Assembly (NCBI GenBank): GCA_016212925.1
Contig: JACRDF010000022.1
Coordinates: 1-64,000 of the forward strand
DNA: 64,000 bases
Direction: 5' to 3'
From: Desulfomonile tiedjei
GTDB lineage: Bacteria > Desulfobacterota > Desulfomonilia > Desulfomonilales > Desulfomonilaceae
In this document: piece after piece, positions 47,792-56,611 of the stretch
Layout of the letters: each line of letters opens with the position of its first letter
Numbering within the stretch: the first letter of the stretch is position 1
Position numbers and translations under genes: made by a program
The notes under the pieces: model-generated
What the model was told of the DNA's origin: nothing
Database searches by the model: none
The model's input: only the letters and a program-made list of their open reading frames with translations

Positions 47792-48084
47792 CGAATGCGC
47801 TTCACTACGGATCCCGGCCACGAGCGAACTGTTGTTCCATGTGACCATGATCGTATTACATTTGGATAGTTCGGCCTGAATGACGAACAGGTAGGGGTAG
47901 GCAGAAAAAAGGACGGACAAAGAAAGGGGAAAAATTAGACTCCGAGCTTTCATAATGGTATTCTTCGAATGACTACCGGATTGAGCCGCGGAGGCTTCTT
48001 GTCAACCGACAAGTGCTGTTCCAATCCGCAAGGGTTCACGGGCATATAATCTCCGGCCTAATGTGTCATGTTTTTACCGGCATA

Positions 48085-49056
48085 ATGAAGAACCTCTGCA
48101 TAGTCGTTTCTTTGGTCCTACTGAGTTGCATGGCTGCGACGTTCTGTGCGGCCGAGACTGTGACCAAGGTTTCTCTGGTCCCTCAGTGGATGCCACAGGC
48201 ACAGTTCGCAGGCTATATGGTGGCCTTGGAAAAGGGGTTTTACAGAGAGGCCGGCCTTGACCTTACCCTCATCAGGGGCGGTCCTGACAGTCTTCCTTTT
48301 GAGATGCTGTCCAGCGGGCGCGCCACGTTTTGCACAGCTTGGCTCTCCACAGGTATCCAGCAAAGGAGCGCGGGAAACCGAGTAATAAACCTGGGACAGA
48401 TAGTTCAGCAGTCGGCGCTGATGCTGATTGCCAAGAAAAATAGCGGTATTACCTCACCGGCCGACTTACATGGGAAACGAGTAGGCCTTTGGGAAGGAGA
48501 TTTCCGCATACAACCACGGGCTTTCTTTCGTCAAAATAACCTCATGGTCGAGATGGTTCCGCTCTACTGCACAGCGAACCTATTCTTAAGAAGCGGAGTG
48601 GATGCCATATCGGCCATGTGGTACAATGAATACCACGCCCTTCTCAACTGCGGCCTCAATCCGGACGAGCTTACGGCTTTCTTCCTGAAGGACTTCGGGT
48701 TGAACTTTCCCGAAGATGGGATCTATTGTCTTGAAGAGACATTCCTCGCCAACCCGGAAGTATGTGCGCGAGTAGTAGACGCCTCTCTCAGGGGGTGGCT
48801 TTATGCCTTCAAGCACCCGGAAGAGGCCCTGGATGTGGTCATGAGATACGCGGAAGAGGCCCACACGGGTACCAACAGGGCCCATCAACGCTGGATGCTT
48901 GCCCGCATGAAAGACCTTATCCTACCGGATGGTAATGGGTCAGGGCTTGGCAAGCTGAAAATCGAAGATTACTCCAGAGTAGCCGGAATACTGCTCGATT
49001 TTAATCTCATAAACGATATTCCCCCATTTGCCGAGTTTTATCGAGGCCCCAAATGA
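48085..49056 (+). CDS. NMT1/THI5-like solute-binding protein
   Basis: About 323 residues from the ATG that starts the signal peptide MKNLCIVVSLVLLSCMAATFCAA; a longer frame begins 72 bases upstream. SBP fold of the thiamine-precursor/nitrate/taurine group: VPQWMPQAQFAGYMVALEKGFYREAGLDL, GLWEGDFRIQPRAFF. The stop overlaps the start of the cyclase gene by 4 bases (ATGA). No ABC permease or ATPase is nearby, so it more likely feeds a signal to the cyclase than a transporter (inference). Confidence 0.88.
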   Translation: MKNLCIVVSLVLLSCMAATFCAAETVTKVSLVPQWMPQAQFAGYMVALEKGFYREAGLDLTLIRGGPDSLPFEMLSSGRATFCTAWLSTGIQQRSAGNRVINLGQIVQQSALMLIAKKNSGITSPADLHGKRVGLWEGDFRIQPRAFFRQNNLMVEMVPLYCTANLFLRSGVDAISAMWYNEYHALLNCGLNPDELTAFFLKDFGLNFPEDGIYCLEETFLANPEVCARVVDASLRGWLYAFKHPEEALDVVMRYAEEAHTGTNRAHQRWMLARMKDLILPDGNGSGLGKLKIEDYSRVAGILLDFNLINDIPPFAEFYRGPK

Positions 49057-51209
49057 GGTTCCTGGGCCTTCGAAGTATAGCCGTAAAGATAACGCTCCTC
49101 GTGCTCGTGGGCACAGCCGTGGTTTTTTCAGGCATCCTTGCGTACAGTTATGTATGCAGCAAGCGTATGATCCTCGAAGAGACGGAACGCAGCGCGGTAA
49201 ATCTCGCCAAGGCAGTAGCGAACCGGATCGAACGAGAATTCAGAGGAGTGGAAAAAGTCCCGAGGAACCTTGCCTGCTTTCTTGAAAGTTCCCGGTATAA
49301 CGAAAACACCCTTCACCGCATAATGCGTCAAATGGTGGAAGACAACAGCGAGGTATTTGGCGTTGCGGTCGCGTACGAACCCTATGCTTTTGACGTCACC
49401 AGGAGGACCTACGCACCCTATTTTTGCAAAAAGGCCAAGACGGTCGAGTACGTTCAGCTCGCGACTCCGGAATACAACTATTTCCAGCAGGACTGGTACC
49501 ACATACCCAAAGAGCTGAAAGGCCCTGTATGGAGCGAGCCCTACTTCGATGAAGGCGGCGGCAACATACTTATGGCCACCTATTCATTTCCGCTCTTCGC
49601 GGAGGCTGACGAAGGCAGAGGATCTAACGTCAAGGCCATCATTACCGCGGACGTGTCTTTGGAATGGCTCGGCAAGTTCGTGGCCGGCATGAGCGTGGGC
49701 CGCACGGGATACGGGTTTCTCATTTCCGGCAACGGAAACTTTGTCACCCACCCGCGAAGCGAACTTGTCATGCGGGAATCCATATTTAGCCTGGCAGAAG
49801 AACTTAACAGGCCGAAGTTGCGAGAAATAGGCCGCGAGATGATTCAGCGAAAATCCGGGTTCGTGGACCTGGGCAGGAGCCTCAGGGGAGAAGAGGCATT
49901 TCTGGCCTATGCCCGCATTCCATCCTCGGGTTGGGCCCTGGGTGCCGTCTTGCCGAAGGAGGAGCTGTTCGCGGGAGTAAACCAACTCCATCTGACTAAC
50001 GAGGTGTTGGGACTTCTGGGGATTACACTGCTGCTTGCAGTAAGTCTCCTTGTGGCTCGATCCATTGCAGGTCCGCTGCGTCGCATGGCCGGGGCAACCG
50101 CAAAGGTCGCGCGGGGCGATCTCAATATTGATCTTTCAGATATCCGGACTCATGACGAAGTAGGTCAGCTCGCCAAGGCGTTTATGGACATGACCGAAGG
50201 TCTCAAGCAGAGGGATTTCATACGGGATACCTTTGGTCGCTATTTGACCCGTGAAGTGGTGACTCGTCTGCTGGAGGCAAAAGACGGTCTGCGGCTTGGG
50301 GGAGAGAGTCGAGAAATCTCTATCGTAATGTCCGACATCAGGGGCTTCACGGCTCTTACGGCCAATATGCAACCGGAACAGGTGATCACGTTCTTAAACC
50401 GTTACCTTGGCAAGATGCTGGAAATTCTGCTTGATTACCGTGGCACCATCGACGAGATCATAGGAGATGGCATCCTGGCTTTTTTTGGCGCGCCAGAACC
50501 GCTGGAAGACCACCCCGCGCGAGCTGTCGCGTGCGCGCTGAAAATGCAGGAGGCCATGGACGCGATCAACGCTCTTAATGAAGCTGACGGGCTGCCGCGC
50601 ATCGAGATGGGCGTCGCAGTGAACACGGGACGCGTGGTTGTGGGAAACATCGGTTCGGAGAAGCGAACGAAATACGGTGCAGTGGGCTCCCAAGTGAACT
50701 TCACGGGTAGAATGGAGTCTTTCACCGTAGGCGGGCAAGTTTTGATCAGCAGTTCCACTCACGACCGTCTATCAAACCTGCTCGATGTTCGGAATGTCCT
50801 CCACGTTGAAATGAAAGGCATATCAGGCCAGGTGTCCTTATATGACGTGCGGGGCATCGGCGGACCTTATGACGTGCACCTCAGCGACCATGATGACCCG
50901 CCGATACGGCTTCCCGAAAAAATCTACGCTCGAATCAGACGCCTGGACCAGAAGACCGTCACCCAGGCGGAGATCTCCGCGGAAATCACCCATGCCTCCC
51001 TCACATCGGCACGGATCACGTTGGACCAGGACGTCCGCCAATGGGAGAACCTGCGGGTGTTGCTCCTCGATGGCGCGACCAAGGCGGTGGAAGGCGAAGT
51101 GTACGCGAAAGTAGTCTCGACTGAACGAATTGAAGACAAATGTGAAGCCGTGATCCGCTTCACGTCTGTGTCCGCGGAAGCATACAAAATATTCCGACGG
51201 GATGAATGA
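49053..51209 (+). CDS. Class III adenylate/guanylate cyclase with Cache and HAMP domains
   Basis: 718 residues. N-terminal TM (about 10-30), periplasmic double-Cache-like sensor (about 35-300; FQQDWYHIPKELKGPVWSEPY), second TM (LLGITLLLAVSLLVA), and HAMP with RDLN-like ARGDLNIDLSD. The cyclase domain (about 410-590) has the metal Asp in VMSDIRGFTALT, EIIGDGILAFFGAP, and Asn/Arg in VNFTGRMES. A C-terminal ~100-residue tail is PilZ-like in pattern but lacks RxxxR and DxSxxG. Coupled to the binding-protein gene, it should turn a periplasmic signal into cAMP or cGMP. Confidence 0.93.
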   Translation: MRFLGLRSIAVKITLLVLVGTAVVFSGILAYSYVCSKRMILEETERSAVNLAKAVANRIEREFRGVEKVPRNLACFLESSRYNENTLHRIMRQMVEDNSEVFGVAVAYEPYAFDVTRRTYAPYFCKKAKTVEYVQLATPEYNYFQQDWYHIPKELKGPVWSEPYFDEGGGNILMATYSFPLFAEADEGRGSNVKAIITADVSLEWLGKFVAGMSVGRTGYGFLISGNGNFVTHPRSELVMRESIFSLAEELNRPKLREIGREMIQRKSGFVDLGRSLRGEEAFLAYARIPSSGWALGAVLPKEELFAGVNQLHLTNEVLGLLGITLLLAVSLLVARSIAGPLRRMAGATAKVARGDLNIDLSDIRTHDEVGQLAKAFMDMTEGLKQRDFIRDTFGRYLTREVVTRLLEAKDGLRLGGESREISIVMSDIRGFTALTANMQPEQVITFLNRYLGKMLEILLDYRGTIDEIIGDGILAFFGAPEPLEDHPARAVACALKMQEAMDAINALNEADGLPRIEMGVAVNTGRVVVGNIGSEKRTKYGAVGSQVNFTGRMESFTVGGQVLISSSTHDRLSNLLDVRNVLHVEMKGISGQVSLYDVRGIGGPYDVHLSDHDDPPIRLPEKIYARIRRLDQKTVTQAEISAEITHASLTSARITLDQDVRQWENLRVLLLDGATKAVEGEVYAKVVSTERIEDKCEAVIRFTSVSAEAYKIFRRDE

Positions 51210-51267
51210 TGGCGCGTCGAATCGGACAAAACTTTTGGCAAAGAGTACAACTGTTGAGGAGCGAACA

Positions 51268-52485
51268 TCACCGTCTTAAATTTAGGATTTCACTCAATTT
51301 TGAAGCTGCCGCAGAGATATTATATTCAGTTTCTATTTTCCTCCTCGCGTTCCGGCCCATTCTCTTCCGTAATTCAGGATCATTGAGAAGCAGTGTGCAG
51401 CAAGTTGCGAAATCCTCCTCCGTGGCCGCTATGAAAGCGGTGACCCCGTGTTCGACAAATCTGGGTGCTTCGCCGAAATCGGTCGCGACGGTTGGTTTGC
51501 CGCAGGCCATGTACTCGAACAGTTTCGTCGGACTCTTGGAACGCGAAAAATCGTCGTGCGTGGTGAGGGGGTACAGCCCCACGTCAATCCCCGCATAGTA
51601 ATCCGGCATGGTTTCCGGTTCTCTCCAGCCAAGGAAGGCCACATTTGCGTGTTTGGCGATTTTGTCCGCCTCACGCTTCGCTTCGTCAAGAAAATGCCCA
51701 GCCCCTACGATCTCCAGGACCGCCCTGTCGTCCTTCAGCAGCTCGAAAGCTCTTATGAGGAAGACCACATCCTTAAGGTTCATTTCCATAAAAAGCGTGC
51801 CGGTCCACGCGAACACCACCAATGCCTCACCTGGTTTGGAGTCGGTTGACGGTTGAAACATAGTGGCGTCGGGGAAAGTCGGGATGATCTCAACCCTGTT
51901 GTAGTGTTTGTGCATCTCCTGTTCAAGATGCCGGCTTGAGACCACACATCCCTCGGAAATAAGGGTGTGAACAGGCAACGTATCTCTAAAATTCACGTAT
52001 GAGCCGAGAGAATATTCATAGATCCAGTCGTCGACATCGGTCCAGATTTTCAACGAGAAGGGGTACATGATCTTCAAGCAGAGCAGAGGCAAGAACTCAT
52101 AGAAAGGCCGCTGTGCGAACAAAATGCCCGCGCGCGAGTGGACCGCGGCCATCATTGCATTAAATAGCAACAGAATTCTGCGGAAGAGCGAAATCTCAAA
52201 GGGCGGGAGACCTTTGTAATGGGCAATGTGATCCCAAAAAGACAAGACACTGGCGTCAGCCCCCCGCTTTTTCATTTCAGCGCAAAACCCGTAACATCTT
52301 AGCCTGGACGGCGCGACACGGAAGCCTTCATTGGTCCAGAACAGGACGCGGTCGGATTTCCTCGGGAAAAACCGTGCGTAGATCCATAGGACGGGAAAGA
52401 AAATTACCCATGCCCCGAGCAACGCGATGGACGGAAGGCCAAGAACTCTGATTACAGTGAACAGTTTCCTAGCCAGAGAAACCAT
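51268..52485 (-). CDS. Glycosyltransferase, group 1 (GT4-like)
   Basis: 405 residues. N-terminal hydrophobic stretch (IALLGAWVIFFPVLWIYARFF), GT-B fold with C-terminal donor-site motifs: TGTLFMEMNLKD, VAFLGWREPETMPDYYAGIDVGLYPL, and EYMACGKPTVATDFGEAPRFV containing the E-x7-E region. Last gene of a minus-strand glycan operon (57679 down to 51268). Acceptor and donor sugars unknown. Confidence 0.9.
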   Translation of the reverse strand: MVSLARKLFTVIRVLGLPSIALLGAWVIFFPVLWIYARFFPRKSDRVLFWTNEGFRVAPSRLRCYGFCAEMKKRGADASVLSFWDHIAHYKGLPPFEISLFRRILLLFNAMMAAVHSRAGILFAQRPFYEFLPLLCLKIMYPFSLKIWTDVDDWIYEYSLGSYVNFRDTLPVHTLISEGCVVSSRHLEQEMHKHYNRVEIIPTFPDATMFQPSTDSKPGEALVVFAWTGTLFMEMNLKDVVFLIRAFELLKDDRAVLEIVGAGHFLDEAKREADKIAKHANVAFLGWREPETMPDYYAGIDVGLYPLTTHDDFSRSKSPTKLFEYMACGKPTVATDFGEAPRFVEHGVTAFIAATEEDFATCCTLLLNDPELRKRMGRNARRKIETEYNISAAASKLSEILNLRR

Positions 52486-52531
52486 TTAATTCCATATCAC
52501 TTCATCGTGAATTGCGAGCGGAAAGAGGAAA

Positions 52532-53995
52532 TCATCCCAACCCGAAACGAAATCGAAGCATCTTATTCAGAGTAGCCAGCGCTCTGCCCGGATGCCTGAT
52601 TCCCTGCAAAACGAGTCGCGGCCAGCGTTCACGAGATGCCATAAGGTGGATATTCCACAAGGCGTGGGCTTCCTGTAGGGCCCTATCGAGGTCTGACTTG
52701 GTCAGCTCATTGGTCCTGTGGACAGCGCCGGTCGACCCGCTGTACTCTTCCCAATTTTTGGTCAAAATATGACCTTTTTTCAACAGGTCAGCATAGTACG
52801 CCGTGCCCGGGAAGGGTGTGGCCACACTGAATTGAACGGAAAATGGATCCAGTTCAATGGCCTTTTGAATGGTACGACGGATGGTTTCTTTGGTTTCACC
52901 GGGAAGTCCGAAGGTAAAAGTCAGGTGCACCTCTATGTCCAGCTCCTTGGAGATCCTTACCGCTTCTTCAACCTGCTTGATCTGTAAGTTCTTTCCGCTG
53001 GCGTCGATCAACTCCTGGACACCGGACTCCATCCCGTATTTCAACGAAACCAGCCCTGCGTCTTTCATTTCTTGGAGGACTTCCCGATCCACAAGGTCCG
53101 CGCGTGCCATGACAGACCAGGGCAGTCCTATTTTCCGGGACTTTATTTCACGGCTAAGGCGGATTATCCTCTCTTTTCCTACATTAAAAGTGTCGTCGTC
53201 GAAATAGAAGGATTTGAACGGCCACTTTTTTAGGCAGTATTCAAGCTCGTCGACCACATCCACAGGGTTGCGGGCACGATAACGATTCCCGCCGTACATT
53301 ATCTGGGGCCAGACACAGAAGACACACTGGTACGGGCATCCTCGACTGGCCCACATTTGCAGAGACGGGACCGGAATCCCGCCGGGCCTGTCGTTATACA
53401 GCTCCATGTGAAAAAGATGCCTGGCCGGCCAGGGCAATGAATCAATGTCTTTCAGCAGCGGCCTCGGCCCATTGTCGTGGGCTTTCCCGTCGGAACCTCT
53501 GTAGACAAGGCCTTTGATCTGGCCAAGGTCTCCGCCTTGTTCGAGCACGTGCACCAAATCATGCAGGATCATTTCGTATTCCCCGCGGAAGACAAAACTC
53601 ACCTGCCCGTTTTTCGCAAGAAAGTCGGGCTCAAGCATCAGGGCATGCGTGCCGCAAAAGGCGATCAAGGCCTTTGAATGCCGCTCTTTGATCTTGGATG
53701 CGAAGGCCAGATCCAGGTCAACAGTAGGAGTGGCTGTTTCCAAAATCACGAGGTCGGGGTCCGCCTCGGTGATACGGGAAAGGCACGCTTCGTCGTTCAA
53801 CTTCTCTGCGCATGCATCGACAACCGAGACCTGCTTTCCTGCTCTCTCAAGCACCGCCGCAGCATACGCCATGAAGAACGGGAAAGGCATATAATCAGTG
53901 ATTGCACAGTCTTCCAGGTGGGGCCATCTGCTGCCGGCTCGAACTCCGTAGAGGCCTCCCTTGGACCAAGGGGGATTCAACATCAATATTTTCAT
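52532..53995 (-). CDS. B12-binding radical SAM protein
   Basis: 487 residues. N-terminal cobalamin-binding-like Rossmann domain (MKILMLNPPW, DPDLVILETATPTVD), radical SAM core with Cys220, Cys224, Cys227 in SRGCPYQCVFC, then FYFDDDTFNVGKERI. A C-terminal helical part follows. Class B-type radical SAM methyltransferases or unknown rearranging enzymes share this layout. Sitting between a glycosyltransferase and sugar epimerases, it may modify a sugar or lipid carrier (inference). Confidence 0.9.
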   Translation of the reverse strand: MKILMLNPPWSKGGLYGVRAGSRWPHLEDCAITDYMPFPFFMAYAAAVLERAGKQVSVVDACAEKLNDEACLSRITEADPDLVILETATPTVDLDLAFASKIKERHSKALIAFCGTHALMLEPDFLAKNGQVSFVFRGEYEMILHDLVHVLEQGGDLGQIKGLVYRGSDGKAHDNGPRPLLKDIDSLPWPARHLFHMELYNDRPGGIPVPSLQMWASRGCPYQCVFCVWPQIMYGGNRYRARNPVDVVDELEYCLKKWPFKSFYFDDDTFNVGKERIIRLSREIKSRKIGLPWSVMARADLVDREVLQEMKDAGLVSLKYGMESGVQELIDASGKNLQIKQVEEAVRISKELDIEVHLTFTFGLPGETKETIRRTIQKAIELDPFSVQFSVATPFPGTAYYADLLKKGHILTKNWEEYSGSTGAVHRTNELTKSDLDRALQEAHALWNIHLMASRERWPRLVLQGIRHPGRALATLNKMLRFRFGLG

Positions 53996-54065
53996 GAAAT
54001 CATCGCGCCTGTTAAGCTTTCCGGACCACCCGGAGAATTCCGACGTGGTTGTTTTGAGACTTGGA

Positions 54066-55133
54066 TTAGAGTCCCGATTCCGCGAGCGCGGTCTTGTTGT
54101 CGCGGACCCAGCGAGCTATGCTCTCCGCGCCTTGTTGGATAGAGACGGTTGGGGACCAAGCGAGGTCTCGCGTGATCTCCGAGTTGTCGGTTATGTATAT
54201 TATCATGTCGCCTTTTCTGATTTGGTCTTGATGACTTGTCACCAGCTTCTTGTCCATGAGCCGTTCCATCAATTCAGTGGCTTCGACAAGTGAGAGGGAA
54301 TTCTCTCGGCCTCCGCCGACGTTCCATACTCGGCCCGAGAGTTGCTGAAGTCTTTCCAACTGAATCCGGACTAAGGAGCACAAGTCGTTGATAAACAGAA
54401 TATCACGAACTTGTTTGCCTTTGTAGCCCAGGTAGGCGATCGGTCTTCCAAAAAAACAGCTAATGGCCCAGAAGGTTAGCCATCCCTGATGAACTACTCC
54501 GAACTGCCCCTCTCCGGCGATCACACCGCATCGGTTTATTATGACAGGTAGGTTGAACGCGTCGGAGTATTCCTGGCAGAAAAAATCAGCGGCCGCTTTG
54601 GATGCCCCGTATATGGTTTTAGTCGCGCCGTCCATATCGAACTGCGCACTGATCCCGTTCAACGGATCAAATCCTCGTGGCAGCGACTCACTGGAGACAT
54701 GCGCATCCCAATCCCATCGAGTCGCCCGCTCCACCACCGTCAGAGAGTTGACCTTGTCAGCCGGATAAACTCTGCTTGAACTCAAAAAAATCATGCCGAT
54801 CCCTCGGGTTCGGCAAAATTCCAGGCAGTTGATGACGCCGGCCACGTTGGTAGTGAAGTCATATAGGGGATTGGCGTAACCGGAAACGACCGAAGGTTGT
54901 GCGGAACATTCAATCAGGCAATCAGCGTCAGCAGGCAATTCGGCAAAGTCCTCGACCCTTCTTATGTCACCGTGGATGAAGCGAATGCCCAACTTCAGCA
55001 GCTTGGGCACGTTCATCTCGCTTCCTCGACGGACAAGGTTATCGAACACCGTGACCTGATGACCCGCCTCGGCAAGGTCCCTGGTCAGGTTGAAGCCTAC
55101 GAATCCGGCGCCTCCGGTGATTATGATGCGCAT
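54066..55133 (-). CDS. NAD-dependent sugar epimerase/dehydratase (CDP-paratose epimerase-like)
   Basis: 355 residues from MRIIITGGAGFVG; an ATG 9 bases upstream is possible. Gly-rich NAD loop at 7-13, Ser in IFLSSSRVYP, and the SDR pair Tyr175/Lys179 in IYGASKAAADFF. The stretch [16 protein letters not shown] is shared with its neighbour at 55506 ([15 protein letters not shown]), so the two are paralogues. Probably acts on a nucleotide sugar for the glycan operon. Confidence 0.9.
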   Translation of the reverse strand: MRIIITGGAGFVGFNLTRDLAEAGHQVTVFDNLVRRGSEMNVPKLLKLGIRFIHGDIRRVEDFAELPADADCLIECSAQPSVVSGYANPLYDFTTNVAGVINCLEFCRTRGIGMIFLSSSRVYPADKVNSLTVVERATRWDWDAHVSSESLPRGFDPLNGISAQFDMDGATKTIYGASKAAADFFCQEYSDAFNLPVIINRCGVIAGEGQFGVVHQGWLTFWAISCFFGRPIAYLGYKGKQVRDILFINDLCSLVRIQLERLQQLSGRVWNVGGGRENSLSLVEATELMERLMDKKLVTSHQDQIRKGDMIIYITDNSEITRDLAWSPTVSIQQGAESIARWVRDNKTALAESGL

Positions 55134-55205
55134 GCTAGGCATTATTGGAATTCGCTTTCAAGCCGTAGAAATGGTTGCGAAACCTATGATTTCTTGGAAG
55201 AGTTT

Positions 55206-55254
55206 CCGGGGAGGCCGAACAAAAAGGGCCTCCCCGGACCCCTCCCCAAAAACT
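55206..55254 (+). repeat. Palindromic repeat family A, copy 3 (decayed)
   Basis: CCGGGGAGGCC (55206-55216) pairs with GGCCTCCCCGG (55227-55237), but the left arm has lost its T-rich part; CCCCAAAAACTC ends it at 55254. Same right-facing orientation as copy 1. It faces copy 4 across about 235 bases. Confidence 0.85.
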
Positions 55255-55418
55255 CCCATGATTTTGCACCATTGTCGCCAGAGCCGACAATGGTGTGCTG
55301 CACGAAGATTCAATACCTCTTTCTCACTGCGAGGTTTTGAGGCCATTTCTAAACTTCTGGGCGAGGCCTTTCTCTGAAAGAGAGTTGCCCCGGTACCTCT
55401 TTGAAAATCTCTATAGCA

Positions 55419-55461
55419 CTCGCTTGGCGGCTTCCGCTGCCAGCGGAAGCCGCCAAGCGAG
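55419..55461. repeat. Perfect 21-bp-arm hairpin
   Basis: CTCGCTTGGCGGCTTCCGCT plus G, one spacer C, then the exact complement. It lies inside the gene-free space between copies 3 and 4 of repeat A and is followed by GGATATAG. A strong structure; could terminate transcription or be a separate small repeat unit. Confidence 0.9.
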
Positions 55462-55489
55462 CAGGATATAGAAGTTTTTGGAGAGGGGT

Positions 55490-55526
55490 GCGGGGAGGAA
55501 CCTTTTTACAAAAAGGTTCTCCCCGC
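55490..55526 (-). repeat. Palindromic repeat family A, copy 4 (overlaps a gene end)
   Basis: GAAGTTTTTGGAGAGGGG then a near-perfect palindrome (GCGGGGAGGAACC arm, TTTTTACAAAAA centre). Orientation is inverted relative to copy 3, facing inward. The stop codon of the epimerase gene lies in the loop (55506-55508), and its last six codons are the right arm. Confidence 0.9.
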
Positions 55527-56579
55527 TGTTGTCTTCGATCTTGCGATCCAGCTCTCGGCTATTTGCCGGAAAATCTCATCCAGGGTTACGGTTATATCCC
55601 ATGAAGGGTAGTCTCTTTTGAGTTTCGACAGGTCTGAGATGTAACAGATGTGGTCGCCTTCACGGTTTTTTTCGACGTACTCGTGATTCATCGGCTTGCC
55701 GGTAATACTCTCAGTCATTTCAAAAGCTTCCAGGATGGAGCAGGAATTACCTCTGCCGCCGCCCAAGTTGTAAACTTCGCCGGGTCGGGGGTTTTCGATG
55801 TAGCAGTCAATGGCTCGGGCCACATCGAGGCTATGTATGTTGTCTCGCACCTGCTTTCCCTTGTACCCGAACACCTTGTACAGTCCGCCCTGCACATTCA
55901 CCTTGACCAGATAGTTGAGAAAGCCGTGCAGTTCAACCCCGGCATGATTTGGTCCGGTCAGGCAGCCGCCGCGATAGCAAACAGTCTTCATTCCGAAATA
56001 TTTTCCATACTCCTGGACCATGATGTCCGCGGCAACCTTTGATGCGCCAAAGATTGAATGCTTTGAATTATCGATTGTGAAGTCTTCTTTTATGCCGTTG
56101 AAATCCTCGTGCCGGTCAAAATCATACCTTTTCTCCAATTCCTTCAGCGGCAGAAGATTCGGAGCGTCCCCATAGACCTTGTTGGTGCTTAGGTGAGCAA
56201 ACACGGCATCCGGCCGATGCTGTCGGCAGGCCTCCAAGAGGTTGAGAGTACCGCCCGCGTTGACATCGAAGTCGTCCAGAGGCCGACTCGCGGCAAGATC
56301 GTGAGACGGTTGGGCTGCACAGTGAACCACGACATCGATGGAAGCTTGTTCGAACAGGTCGAAGACGGCTTCTCGGTTCCTGATGTCAATATCGTGATTC
56401 TTGAAATTTGGATGAATGGACTCGAGGCGTTTGACGTTCCAACGGGTATCGCCTTCAGGGCCGAAGAAATCAGCCCGCATGTTGTTGTCTATGCCTATTA
56501 TTGATTTCGCTCTGTCTGAATAGTAGGAAACCACTTCAGAGCCTATCAAACCGCCGGCTCCAGTTACCAGCATCCGCAT
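55506..56579 (-). CDS. NAD-dependent sugar epimerase-like protein with Phe in place of catalytic Tyr
   Basis: 357 residues. [13 protein letters not shown] (NAD loop), [20 protein letters not shown], and FGASK at 177-181, where the SDR YxxxK has Phe177 instead of Tyr; Lys181 is kept. Otherwise like CDP-tyvelose/paratose 2-epimerases. The last six residues AGRTFL come from repeat A copy 4, so the original C-terminus was probably replaced. Located between the methyltransferase gene and the second epimerase. Confidence 0.88.
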   Translation of the reverse strand: MRMLVTGAGGLIGSEVVSYYSDRAKSIIGIDNNMRADFFGPEGDTRWNVKRLESIHPNFKNHDIDIRNREAVFDLFEQASIDVVVHCAAQPSHDLAASRPLDDFDVNAGGTLNLLEACRQHRPDAVFAHLSTNKVYGDAPNLLPLKELEKRYDFDRHEDFNGIKEDFTIDNSKHSIFGASKVAADIMVQEYGKYFGMKTVCYRGGCLTGPNHAGVELHGFLNYLVKVNVQGGLYKVFGYKGKQVRDNIHSLDVARAIDCYIENPRPGEVYNLGGGRGNSCSILEAFEMTESITGKPMNHEYVEKNREGDHICYISDLSKLKRDYPSWDITVTLDEIFRQIAESWIARSKTTAGRTFL

Positions 56580-56611
56580 ATGTTACCTCAGTAAGGCAGG
56601 TTTTTCAGGTG

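Noticed and set aside
47771-47953. 60-codon minus-strand frame with hydrophobic N-terminus
   Set aside because: Overlaps the end of the aldo/keto reductase gene, has no ribosome-binding site, and lacks folded-looking sequence after the signal-like part.
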